64,000 nucleotides of DNA, taken from Bacteroidia bacterium (GTDB lineage: Bacteria > Bacteroidota > Bacteroidia > NS11-12g > UBA955). The position numbers and the translations under genes were made by a program. Positions 35,244 to 44,377 of the stretch are shown here, one piece after another. The DNA lies in NCBI GenBank assembly GCA_023653095.1, contig JAMNXP010000001.1, positions 124,001 through 188,000 on the forward strand, given 5' to 3'. The stretch's first letter is position 1. Each line of letters begins with the position of its first letter. The notes beneath the pieces are model-generated. The model had not been told where the DNA came from, did not search any database, and saw only the letters and a program-made list of their open reading frames with translations.

Positions 35244-38200
35244 TTAATTCTTGGCATTTGGGATTTCTTTGCCTTTTTCATCCGTCCAAACAACTGATTT
35301 AACCAATTTATTGATCACCACACCAGGTGTCTTACTCGAGTAATAACCCGCGCCACGTCCTAAATAGCTGCTCTTCTTTGTACCATCGTTTAATATCAAG
35401 GTGGCCTTTACCGCGTTTGAAGGCGCTTTCAAGAACTTTACATCCTTCAGAGGGTTAAATAATTTAACAAAGTCATTATTTTGGGATGCTGCAATACCCA
35501 ATTGTTGATTTGCCTTTTCATACCAAACCAAACCACGACCATCTCCTGGAACATAAAATCCATTACCAACCCCACTACTGACTTTTAATCCATCAGCCGA
35601 ATTCAATATGATTAATCCATTTTGAGCATCATCTGGGCCATGTGTAACCCGGGTATATCCGTTGTTTCCAATACAAACCAAGTCATCGTATCCATTTGCA
35701 TCAACATCCATGGCAAGAATACCGTTAATGGGACCAATTTGAGCATTCCAAGGCAAATCACTAACTGTAAACACACCACCATTGTTTACCAATAATAAAT
35801 GGGAAAAGGTGTTGGCAAACATTTTATTTTGACTCAAGTTCTCGACGCCAAAAATTTCTTCCATGGTTTTACCTGTGTATGAACTGTAAGAGGGGAATTT
35901 TTTGCCTAAAAAACTAGGGAAAGCCATCGCCATCTCATCCATTTGGTACAATGGATATTCTTTTCCTCCGGTTTGATAGCTTAAAAAGAAATCTAAACGA
36001 CCGTTTTTATCAACGTCCGCCCAATAAATGGAAAGAGGTTCATTCTTTCTTGCCTGAATAAAGCTATTGTTTCCTTTATTGGTTACCACATAGTCTAGGT
36101 CTCCATCATTGTCAATGTCTATCGGACAAATGCTATTAAACCAGCCAGAATATTCGAAGGTTCCTGTTTCTTTGGTGGCATTGACAAACTTGCCGCCTGT
36201 ATTTTTCATGAAAACCACTGGTGTGTATTCTCCAACCACCATCAAATCAGGCAAATTGTCATTATTGTAATCTGTAAAAATAGCTTCATTGATCATTCCT
36301 GGCATATACAAGTCTGGCGCATCAGATTGTGTGGCATCAATGAAAGTACCGCCTTGGTTTTTTAAAAGGTAACTTCTGATTTCCAAAACAGGGTAAACAG
36401 CAGGAAGTACCCGTCCAGCGACAAATAAGTCTAGGTCGCCATCGTTATCATAATCTGCAGCTGATACAGAACTACTTGATGAAATTACAGAAGGTAATTT
36501 AGAACTCACATCACTGAAATTTCCTTTACCATTATTCTCGTAAAGTTTATGAGCATATTTGTTTGACGGCCAAGCAAATTCACTTCCTCCAACAGCAACA
36601 TACAGATCTAAGTCTTTGTCACCATCAAAATCAAAGAATATACAACCCGTCACATCCGCTTGGATGGACTTCCAAGGCTGAGAAGATGAGGGTAAGAAAT
36701 TACCATTTTTTCCTTGAATCATCAAGCTGGAACCTGAGCTTCCTGCAGCATTTCCTACGAAAATATCATCCAATCCGTCGCCGTTCACATCACCTGAAGT
36801 CATTCCAGGTCCCATCATCGTAAAACGGTGGGGCAGCATGGGTTCTCTCTTGAAATCAGGAGTTTCTTGTTCTTGATGTTTGAAATTTCCTAAATTACCC
36901 ACGTATGACATCAATGAAGAGGATGCATTAAAAATCTTTTTGATATCGAATTCCTCTGTTGACAATTCAATATCTATTTTCCAAGTGTTATTATCTTGAG
37001 GTTTTATTTTAGACATTTTTCCTCCCGAAGTCACTAGATAAAACTCAAAATCTTGAACCGATTTATCGCCTAAACCTATGTGAATTACTGGATCAGAGCT
37101 GCTCAAATAACCGCGTGTGGATTGATATTCAAATACCCTCAAATCATCTTTACCTTTAACATAAACTTTTGATCCAATGGGCGATTTTTTCTTTGAACTG
37201 AAAAGTTGAATGTTTTGAAATGCATTTTTGGAGTTTTTGTTTTTGTAAATGAAAGGTTCTTCGTCTTGATTACAAACCACTAAATCGGGTCTACCGTCGC
37301 CGTTTAAATCACCATATGCCGAACCCGTGCTCAATGACAGTTCAGGAGTTCCACCTGATTGAGCAATATTCAACATGCCTTTACCCGTGTTTAAATAAAA
37401 GTAGTTTTGAATTTTCTCAATGGGCAGGCGATCTAACACATCTTTATGTGTAACTTTTTCACCCTTGGTCTGTTCTTTTCGATTCTGGTATTGTACAAAA
37501 TCTAGATTGGTAACATCTCTGTAATAACCGTTGGTGATGAATAAATCTTGAAGGCCATCAGCATTAAAATCACAAAATAAGGGTGACCAACTCCAATCAG
37601 TTCTTGCTACACCGTACAGATAGCTCAAATCAGAGAATTTATTGTTTCCTTGGTTGATTTGGAGCACATTCTTCATGTATTGTCGGCCATAATTGTTTCT
37701 GTAACTGATGGTAACATACTCATAATCTCGTGGACCCATGATGGTCATAAATCGCTCAGGTAGCTCAGGCAACATATCTAACGACATGAAATCTAAAAGT
37801 CCGTCGTTATTAACATCGGCGGCATCAGAACCCATGGAATTATTGGAAATATGCTTAAAAGAAGTAAAACATTCATCTTTGAATGTCCCGTCACCTTGAT
37901 TGATATAATAAAAGTCAGGAACATGGTAGTCGTTGCACACATAGAGATCAATGAGGCCATCAGAGTTGAAATCACCAGTTGTAGCGCTTAAACAATATCC
38001 ACCTGCCATCAAACCAGCCGATGCGGTGATATCCGTAAATTTCTTACCATCGTTTCTGTAGAAGAACTGTTGAGAAGTCTCATTCAGTTCCATGGTTTTT
38101 TTGAAAGGGACATTTATATCTGAAAAGTATTTCTGAGCGTGATTACCTACATAAAGATCTAGGTCTCCATCTCGGTCAAAGTCGAAAAAAGTAGCGCAAG

Positions 38201-38723
38201 ATGTGTTGCCTTTATTGTCAATTCCCCATTCTTTGGATGATTCTTTGAATTTTAAGTTTCCAAGATTGATGAAGAGCTTATTTGATTTTTGCTCAGGCAC
38301 TTTCGACGGACCACTGCTGCAAACGTAAATATCCAATAATCCATCATTGTTTACATCCACCATACTAACGCCAGTCATCCATTGATTTGTGCCTACACCC
38401 GCACTTTCTGTGATGTCTTCAAATTTGAAATCTCCTTTGTTCAAATACAATTTGGAAGTACCTGAGTTTGAGGCAAAGTACAAATCATTCAAACCATCAT
38501 TGTTGATATCGCCCATTCCAACTCCGGCTCCATTGAAGAAATAATGATAATTGAACTGATTCATGGAGTCTGATTCAGGGACCATATTTTTGAATGTTAC
38601 TCCAGATACATCAGTGGCAATTCGCTCAAATAATGCATCTTCCGTATTAGTTGATTCATCACTGCTGCCACAAGAATGCAACATCAAGAATCCCAAAACT
38701 CCCAACCATTTTATGGATTTCAT
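35244..38723 (-). CDS. CRTAC1-like lipoprotein with FG-GAP/VCBS repeats and ASPIC/UnbV domain
   Basis: The 1159-residue product starts with a lipoprotein signal (lipobox LHSC near residue 18). Many repeats with calcium-loop sequences such as DINNDGLND, DVNNDGLLD, DFDRDGDLD and DYDNDGDLD form one or two FG-GAP/VCBS beta-propellers, in two blocks. Between them, at about residues 490-600, lies an ASPIC/UnbV-like segment (VFEYQSTRGYLSSSDPVIHIGLGD). Such proteins are common in Bacteroidota, often near SusCD-type genes, and are thought to bind surface ligands; function is undetermined. It starts 18 bases downstream of the rodA stop, with a near-consensus -7 element (TAATATTG) overlapping that gap, so it may be read both from the mre operon and on its own. 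Confidence 0.88.
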   Translation of the reverse strand: MKSIKWLGVLGFLMLHSCGSSDESTNTEDALFERIATDVSGVTFKNMVPESDSMNQFNYHYFFNGAGVGMGDINNDGLNDLYFASNSGTSKLYLNKGDFKFEDITESAGVGTNQWMTGVSMVDVNNDGLLDIYVCSSGPSKVPEQKSNKLFINLGNLKFKESSKEWGIDNKGNTSCATFFDFDRDGDLDLYVGNHAQKYFSDINVPFKKTMELNETSQQFFYRNDGKKFTDITASAGLMAGGYCLSATTGDFNSDGLIDLYVCNDYHVPDFYYINQGDGTFKDECFTSFKHISNNSMGSDAADVNNDGLLDFMSLDMLPELPERFMTIMGPRDYEYVTISYRNNYGRQYMKNVLQINQGNNKFSDLSYLYGVARTDWSWSPLFCDFNADGLQDLFITNGYYRDVTNLDFVQYQNRKEQTKGEKVTHKDVLDRLPIEKIQNYFYLNTGKGMLNIAQSGGTPELSLSTGSAYGDLNGDGRPDLVVCNQDEEPFIYKNKNSKNAFQNIQLFSSKKKSPIGSKVYVKGKDDLRVFEYQSTRGYLSSSDPVIHIGLGDKSVQDFEFYLVTSGGKMSKIKPQDNNTWKIDIELSTEEFDIKKIFNASSSLMSYVGNLGNFKHQEQETPDFKREPMLPHRFTMMGPGMTSGDVNGDGLDDIFVGNAAGSSGSSLMIQGKNGNFLPSSSQPWKSIQADVTGCIFFDFDGDKDLDLYVAVGGSEFAWPSNKYAHKLYENNGKGNFSDVSSKLPSVISSSSSVSAADYDNDGDLDLFVAGRVLPAVYPVLEIRSYLLKNQGGTFIDATQSDAPDLYMPGMINEAIFTDYNNDNLPDLMVVGEYTPVVFMKNTGGKFVNATKETGTFEYSGWFNSICPIDIDNDGDLDYVVTNKGNNSFIQARKNEPLSIYWADVDKNGRLDFFLSYQTGGKEYPLYQMDEMAMAFPSFLGKKFPSYSSYTGKTMEEIFGVENLSQNKMFANTFSHLLLVNNGGVFTVSDLPWNAQIGPINGILAMDVDANGYDDLVCIGNNGYTRVTHGPDDAQNGLIILNSADGLKVSSGVGNGFYVPGDGRGLVWYEKANQQLGIAASQNNDFVKLFNPLKDVKFLKAPSNAVKATLILNDGTKKSSYLGRGAGYYSSKTPGVVINKLVKSVVWTDEKGKEIPNAKN

Positions 38724-38728
38724 ATCTA

Positions 38729-38736
38729 CAATATTA
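38729..38736 (-). promoter_or_regulatory. -7 element before the CRTAC1-like gene
   Basis: Minus strand TAATATTG, one mismatch to TAnnTTTG, 5 bases before the ATG at 38723 and within the rodA-downstream gap. Confidence 0.35.
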
Positions 38737-38741
38737 CAAGA

Positions 38742-40016
38742 TTAATTTCTTCGTACTTGATCGTATCTCAAGAAAGTAAAAAGTAGGAGAGTGAATCCCC
38801 ACAATGAACTTCCTCCGGCTGATACAAAAGGTAAGGGAATACCAATGACTGGAATTAAACCAATGGTCATCCCAATATTTACAAACCAGTGGAAAAACAG
38901 AATACAACACACGCTATATCCTAGGATTCTACCATATGCATCAGATTGTCTTTCAGATAGTTGAATCAATCTGATAAGCAATCCCAAAAAGGCTGAAAAG
39001 AAAACGATAACCCCAACAAATCCCCATTCTTCGCCAATGGTACAGAAAATAAAATCGGTATGTTGTTCAGGGACAAATCCCATTTTTGTTTGTGTCCCAT
39101 TTTGAAAACCTCTTCCTATGAATCTGCCAGCTCCAATGGCAACTTTAGATTGATCAAGATTGTATCCCATGCCTTGTTTATCCTCTTTGAGGCCTAAAAC
39201 AATTTCTATTCTATCTTTCTGATACCACTGAAATACTTTGTCGTAAACAATACCTACAATGGTTGAAAATACAGCGCTAGAAACAGCAATAAAAGTGATT
39301 AACACCACCCATTGCCTTGATTTTCGGGCAAAATAAACAGCAATAGAACCAACTCCTAAAATTGTACCCACTAGGTAGTAACTAGATATTTCTAAGCCCT
39401 GAAATACAATACTTAAAATGGTAAGTAGGCCCATCCAAAAAGCCAAAATAATAATATAACCCGGCATTCCCTCACGGTATAAAACCAGGAAAAAAGAAAA
39501 GTAAACCAAAGCACTTCCTGTATCGTTTTGAAGTAAAATTAAAATCACCGGAAATAGGAAAATACCAATAGAATAGGTCACATTTCTCCACCCTGAAAAG
39601 CGCATTCCATATCCTCCTAAAAATTTTGCTAAGGCCATAGAAGTAGCTAGTTTCAGAAATTCCGAAGGCTGAATACCAAATCCACCAAATCCAAACCAAG
39701 ACTTTGCACCACCCACTTCTTTACCTATGAATAAAACCGCTATGTTTAACAGAATTACAATGGCATAAACATAATAAGACAGATAATCTATCAATACTAC
39801 ATTGGCAAATGACAGGGTTAAGATGATTACAATGGCGCCACCAATAAAAAATAGTTGTTTATATGCTATATCTGATAAAACCAATGAAGTTTGGTTTACA
39901 TCTGAGGTAACTGAAAAAATATTGATGAAACCAATGGCAACCAAAAGAATATAGAAGAAAACTCCCCATATATCCATTTTGTTGTTATCAGAACTGCTGT
40001 ATTGGTATTTCATCAT
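38742..40016 (-). CDS. rodA: Rod-shape peptidoglycan glycosyltransferase RodA
   Basis: A SEDS-family polymerase of 424 residues and about ten helices that links lipid II into glycan strands in the elongation machinery with PBP2. Characteristic stretches are GFGGFGIQPSEFLKLA near residue 110, LLQNDTGSALVYF near 160, and the C-terminal IGLIPVIGIPLPFVSAGGSSL. It begins 3 bases after the mrdA stop. An alternative ATG 13 codons in (at the MDIWGVFF stretch) would remove a polar leader; the first ATG pair is kept because of the tight spacing to mrdA. It is the last mre-operon gene. Confidence 0.95.
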   Translation of the reverse strand: MMKYQYSSSDNNKMDIWGVFFYILLVAIGFINIFSVTSDVNQTSLVLSDIAYKQLFFIGGAIVIILTLSFANVVLIDYLSYYVYAIVILLNIAVLFIGKEVGGAKSWFGFGGFGIQPSEFLKLATSMALAKFLGGYGMRFSGWRNVTYSIGIFLFPVILILLQNDTGSALVYFSFFLVLYREGMPGYIIILAFWMGLLTILSIVFQGLEISSYYLVGTILGVGSIAVYFARKSRQWVVLITFIAVSSAVFSTIVGIVYDKVFQWYQKDRIEIVLGLKEDKQGMGYNLDQSKVAIGAGRFIGRGFQNGTQTKMGFVPEQHTDFIFCTIGEEWGFVGVIVFFSAFLGLLIRLIQLSERQSDAYGRILGYSVCCILFFHWFVNIGMTIGLIPVIGIPLPFVSAGGSSLWGFTLLLFTFLRYDQVRRN

Positions 40017-40019
40017 TAA

Positions 40020-41870
40020 TTACTGGGGTTCCAAAACAGTAGATTTCAATCTATCAATCATAAATTGTTTACTCGAAGCCGTATCGCGCATCAAGTACTT
40101 TTCAATCATTAAGGAAGCTATTGGAGCTGCATAGGTCGCTCCAAAACCTCCATTCTCTACAATCACTCCAATAGCAATTTTTGGATTGTTTCTAGGTGCA
40201 AATGCTATAAATAATGAGTGATCTTTTCCGTGTGGATTTTGGGCCGTACCCGTTTTACCGCAGATTTCAATTCCATTAATTCCGATGCCATTTGCCGTGC
40301 CTCCCGGTTTCATCACTTGACTCATTCCCTCAATCACGGTCTCAAAATGTTTCGCATCAATAGGGATGATTTTTTTGGTTCTATATTCTTCCTTTAGACC
40401 GTTATTCTTTAAGCCATTTACTTTTTTTAGCAAGTGAGGTGGAATGTAATATCCACGGTTCGCTAAAATTGCAGCAACATTTGCAAGTTGTAGCGGGGTA
40501 AGCAATATTTCCCCTTGTCCAATTCCAAGAGAAATAACCATGGAGCTCCTCCATTTTTTTCCGTGGCGTTTGGCTAATCTTTCCACCGTTGGAACATTGC
40601 CCGAGGATTCTCCCAATAAATCAATACCCGTAGGGTCTCCTAAACCAAATGAACGCCAATATCTCTCTAGAACCCTATAACCGTTATGTGTAGACCCATA
40701 TTTCGGATGATCTATGATCTCCCTGAATAATCCACAGTAATATGAATTACAACTGATTCTAATGGAACCTACTACATCCAATGGACCTCCATGAGGGTGA
40801 CAACCCACAACAATATTCCCCATTCTATATCCACCACCACAACCCTTAGTGGAGCCTGGGTGAATAATACCTTCCTGCAATCCAATTAAAGCTAAAACCG
40901 TTTTAACGGTACTTCCTGGAGGATAAACCCCCTTAACCGCTCTATTATACAGTGGTTTTTTAGGGTCAATCAGCATTTTTCTGAAAGAGCGCGCCCTGTC
41001 TTGACCTACTAAATCGTTGGGATTGTAATCGGGTTTATTTAAAAAAGCCAGTACTTCTCCCGTAGATGGCTCGATAGCAACAACAGAACCGCGTTTTCCA
41101 TTGAAAAGTTCTTCTGCAAACTTTTGCAATTCGATGTCGATCGTAGCATAAAAGTCGGGTCCAGATTTTGCAGGATAATTAAATGCTTGGTCTTGAACTT
41201 CGCCTCGTTGTTTGTAAGTTCTATCTTGCCAAACTGTTTTAATGCCTTTTGTGCCGCGCATGAACTCTTCGTAATACCTCTCAATGCCGGTAATCCCAAC
41301 CAAGTCACCAGGTTGATAATAGGGATCTTCCTTTAACAATTGTTCACTTGCCTCCCCTAAGTACCCAAATGCATGAGCACCGCCAAATATCTCATAAGCC
41401 CTGTCTGTTCTAGGTTCAATGTAAAAACCCGATAGTCTGTACAGGTTTTCTCGGAGTGCAGTGTATTGTTGTTGATTGAGATTAGAATAAAAAATGGCAC
41501 TTCGATTGTAAGCATTGTTTTTTTGGCGTTTTTTGGAATTAATCCAAGCCTCTGTGAGTAACTTATTGTATTGATTACTGTCTATTTGCAGTATTTGTTG
41601 AATGAATAATCGGTTATCAACTTTTTCTTCTTTTGGGAAAATGAACAAATCATAAGAAGCAGCATTTTTAGCAATGATTTTACCAAATCTATCGTAAATA
41701 ACGCTCCTTGCAGGATATAAGGTGATTTTATTCAACGCATTGTTGATGGCTCTTTTCTCATATTTATCATCAACCAATTGCAGGGTGCCAATGCGATAAA
41801 GAAATAACAAGAATACGAATGAGAGTCCTACGACAAAAACACGACTTCTGTTTTTATGGACGTCTTGCAT
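40020..41870 (-). CDS. mrdA: Penicillin-binding protein 2, elongation transpeptidase
   Basis: The class B PBP that crosslinks peptidoglycan made by RodA. The 616-residue protein has an N-terminal transmembrane helix (about 11-28), a dimerisation/pedestal domain and a transpeptidase domain with the active serine in PPGSTVKT (near residue 318), the SxN motif in SCNSYY, and KTGTAQ near residue 538. It begins 6 bases after mreD and ends 3 bases before rodA. The final residues after the KTG domain form a short tail, as usual. Confidence 0.95.
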   Translation of the reverse strand: MQDVHKNRSRVFVVGLSFVFLLFLYRIGTLQLVDDKYEKRAINNALNKITLYPARSVIYDRFGKIIAKNAASYDLFIFPKEEKVDNRLFIQQILQIDSNQYNKLLTEAWINSKKRQKNNAYNRSAIFYSNLNQQQYTALRENLYRLSGFYIEPRTDRAYEIFGGAHAFGYLGEASEQLLKEDPYYQPGDLVGITGIERYYEEFMRGTKGIKTVWQDRTYKQRGEVQDQAFNYPAKSGPDFYATIDIELQKFAEELFNGKRGSVVAIEPSTGEVLAFLNKPDYNPNDLVGQDRARSFRKMLIDPKKPLYNRAVKGVYPPGSTVKTVLALIGLQEGIIHPGSTKGCGGGYRMGNIVVGCHPHGGPLDVVGSIRISCNSYYCGLFREIIDHPKYGSTHNGYRVLERYWRSFGLGDPTGIDLLGESSGNVPTVERLAKRHGKKWRSSMVISLGIGQGEILLTPLQLANVAAILANRGYYIPPHLLKKVNGLKNNGLKEEYRTKKIIPIDAKHFETVIEGMSQVMKPGGTANGIGINGIEICGKTGTAQNPHGKDHSLFIAFAPRNNPKIAIGVIVENGGFGATYAAPIASLMIEKYLMRDTASSKQFMIDRLKSTVLEPQ

Positions 41871-41876
41871 TGTTAA

Positions 41877-42383
41877 TTACTTTTTAAACAGTGATTTAAA
41901 TAACAAAACTAAAGAGAATGTACCAATGGTACTAACCAAAGTAGTAGTAAGAATTCGAATGATACTGCTTATTTCAAAAAAGTCTAGTCCAAAAAACAGA
42001 AAGTGATGAATGAAAATTAAACCCAATGAATAATACACGAAAAACAGCCAGCCTTTAGATTCCAACCCAATATAACTTTCACCTTGAAGTTTAAGTGAAT
42101 CAAAATCAATAAGAGCTTTATCAACATAGTATTTAACAAATACCATGACCAGTGTTGCAGCTGAATGCGTGCCAAAGGAACCAGAAGACAAATCAATGAG
42201 TGTTCCATAGATAAACGCTGAAATTAACACAACGAACCTATTGAGGTCTAACGGTAGTACGAAAAATAACATCAAATAGGGCATAGGTTTCAGGTAAAAA
42301 CCCATAGGAACCTCTTGGATTAGATACGATTGAAGTAACCCAAGAATAATCGCAATAAAAATATGTTTTACAGCTTCAATCAT
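41877..42383 (-). CDS. mreD: Rod-shape-determining protein MreD
   Basis: A 168-residue inner-membrane protein with about five hydrophobic segments that joins MreC to the PBP2/RodA complex. MreD sequences are poorly conserved; the call rests on size, topology and its place between mreC and mrdA. PYLMLFFVLPLD and IYGTLIDLSSGSFGTHSAA are family-like. Its start abuts the mreC stop with no gap. Confidence 0.88.
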   Translation of the reverse strand: MIEAVKHIFIAIILGLLQSYLIQEVPMGFYLKPMPYLMLFFVLPLDLNRFVVLISAFIYGTLIDLSSGSFGTHSAATLVMVFVKYYVDKALIDFDSLKLQGESYIGLESKGWLFFVYYSLGLIFIHHFLFFGLDFFEISSIIRILTTTLVSTIGTFSLVLLFKSLFKK

Positions 42384-43280
42384 TTATCTATTCTTATCAC
42401 TTTTGCCAGAAACGGGTGAAATTAATGGTGAATTCTGAAGCGAGTCCATTTCATTTTTAAATCGAGTAGACACACAATAAACAGTATTTAACTTATTAAA
42501 ATTCGTTGAAAGCTCCACTTCAATTTCAGAGAATTGTGAAGAGGTATTGGTATTAACCTTTTTAACTTTACCGATAGGTTGATAGGGAGGAAAGATTGAC
42601 GAATAATTACTGGTTAAAACCAGATCACCTGCTTTGACTTTTTCAGTTCGGCTGATTTCGTCTAAATTCATGATTCTAGAATCCGAGCCATTCCATTTTA
42701 ACACACCTTCTCTCAATCCTAAGCGTTTTAATAATGGAGTGGTTTCAAATTTCGAATTTAAAACTGACATACCTACTGCATAATGCTTTGTAGTTTGAAT
42801 AATTACGCCAACAACACCTTCAGGACCCATGACGGCCATCTGCTCTTTTATTCCGTGAACACTACCTTTATCTAAATAAAAGTAATTGTCTGGTCTGTTG
42901 GTGGAATTTCTTATCACCTTAGCAGAGACATAATCGTATGATATTTTTCTGGTTTTACCGAGGGAAGTCAGAGTATCAACGTAAGAGGTGTCACCTTTAA
43001 TTTGATCGTAAAGTCCAATCAATGAATCAGAATAAGATATTGAATTTCTGAGAAATAAATTCTCATTTCTTAACTTTTCATTCTCAGTTTTAAGATTAAC
43101 AAATGATGTAAAGTTTGTACGCCATTCATCAATAGACCTGATAAAAGAAATGCTTGTATTGAAATAAAAACTATGCTGGTAAATTTGGTATTGAAGAATT
43201 TGATTGAAACTGAATAAAAACAAAGAAAAGGCTAATAGGGGATATGAATTTTTTTTAATCCACTGATAAATAACCCACAT
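42384..43280 (-). CDS. mreC: Rod-shape-determining protein MreC
   Basis: A 298-residue bitopic protein with one N-terminal helix (about 13-30), a coiled coil (about 55-85) and two beta-barrel lobes that form periplasmic filaments activating PBP2. Family motifs include VIRNSTNRPDNYFYLDKGS, GVVGVII and the late GDLVLTSNYSSIFPP. It begins 14 bases after the mreB stop and abuts mreD. Confidence 0.93.
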   Translation of the reverse strand: MWVIYQWIKKNSYPLLAFSLFLFSFNQILQYQIYQHSFYFNTSISFIRSIDEWRTNFTSFVNLKTENEKLRNENLFLRNSISYSDSLIGLYDQIKGDTSYVDTLTSLGKTRKISYDYVSAKVIRNSTNRPDNYFYLDKGSVHGIKEQMAVMGPEGVVGVIIQTTKHYAVGMSVLNSKFETTPLLKRLGLREGVLKWNGSDSRIMNLDEISRTEKVKAGDLVLTSNYSSIFPPYQPIGKVKKVNTNTSSQFSEIEVELSTNFNKLNTVYCVSTRFKNEMDSLQNSPLISPVSGKSDKNR

Positions 43281-43294
43281 AGCTTAACGTGCTT

Positions 43295-44320
43295 TTAAGC
43301 AGTCATCAAAAACTTGAATTTACCAATATTTTTCAAAGCCGTACCCGTACCTCTAACAACTGCTCTCAAAGGGTCTTCAGCAATGTTCACTTTTAATTTT
43401 GTTTTATTTGAAATTCGTTTGTCTAAACCTCTTAACAATGCACCACCACCAGTTAACCAAATACCATTGCTTAAGATGTCGGCACTTAATTCTGGAGGAG
43501 CTTGTTCTAATGCGCGCATGATGGCTTCTTCCACTTTCATGATGCTTTTGTCAAGTGCACGTGCAATTTCATTGTAAGAAACATGAATGCTTTTAGGAAT
43601 GCCCGTCATCAAATCTCTACCAAATACTGCATAGTCTTCTGGTGGATTTTCTAACTCCTGCAAAGCACTTCCAATATTGATTTTGATTTTTTCTGCAGTC
43701 CGTTCACCAATCAAAAGATTGTGTTCTCGACGCATATATTCAACGATATCTAAATTGAATTCATCTCCTGCAACGCGAATACTTTCATCACAAACAATAC
43801 CACCCAAGGCAATAATGGCGATTTCAGTCGTACCACCTCCAATATCAATGATCATGTTTCCCTGAGGAAGAGTAACATCAATCCCAATTCCAACGGCCGC
43901 AGCCATAGGTTCATGAATGAGGTATACCTCTTTGGCTCCAGATCTTTCTGCGCTATCTTTTACGGCTCTTTTTTCTACTTCTGTAATACCTGAAGGGATG
44001 CAAATGACCATTTTCAACTGTGGAGATATCCATTGTTGTCTCTGGTTCATCATTTTAATCATTCCGCGAATCATGTGCTCAGCGGCTTGGAAATCGGCAA
44101 TAACTCCATCTTTCAGAGGACGAATGGTTCTAATGCCTTCATTCTCTTTTCCGTACATGAGCATAGCATCTCTACCAATAGCAATGACATTGCCGGTGTT
44201 GCGCTCTAATGCAATAATTGACGGTTCGTCAACTACCACTTTATCTTTATGAATGATCAAGGTATTGGCAGTTCCTAAATCAATTGCGAGTTCTTGTGTT
44301 AAAAAACTAAAAAGGCCCAT
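43295..44320 (-). CDS. mreB: Rod-shape-determining protein MreB
   Basis: The bacterial actin homolog that organises lateral wall synthesis. The 341-residue product has the actin-fold ATP motifs DLGTANTLI near residue 14, DIGGGTTEIA near 160 and WLTGGGALLRG near 290, with a short amphipathic N-terminus (MGLFSFLTQE) for membrane binding. It is the first gene of the five-gene mre operon and has a TAATTTTG -7 element 19 bases upstream of its ATG. Confidence 0.97.
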   Translation of the reverse strand: MGLFSFLTQELAIDLGTANTLIIHKDKVVVDEPSIIALERNTGNVIAIGRDAMLMYGKENEGIRTIRPLKDGVIADFQAAEHMIRGMIKMMNQRQQWISPQLKMVICIPSGITEVEKRAVKDSAERSGAKEVYLIHEPMAAAVGIGIDVTLPQGNMIIDIGGGTTEIAIIALGGIVCDESIRVAGDEFNLDIVEYMRREHNLLIGERTAEKIKINIGSALQELENPPEDYAVFGRDLMTGIPKSIHVSYNEIARALDKSIMKVEEAIMRALEQAPPELSADILSNGIWLTGGGALLRGLDKRISNKTKLKVNIAEDPLRAVVRGTGTALKNIGKFKFLMTA

Positions 44321-44339
44321 GGAAAATGGTTTTAAACTA

Positions 44340-44347
44340 CAAAATTA
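44340..44347 (-). promoter_or_regulatory. -7 promoter element of the mreB operon
   Basis: Minus strand TAATTTTG, exact TAnnTTTG, between the 44378-47389 gene and mreB. No TTTG at 17-23 bases upstream was seen. Confidence 0.55.
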
Positions 44348-44377
44348 CGTCTTTCTGAACGGAGTTATAACAGCCAA

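Noticed and set aside
35244-38723. Internal DNA repeats suggesting a repeat array or CRISPR
   Set aside because: The repetition is at protein level (calcium-loop VCBS units) with diverged DNA and no regular spacers.
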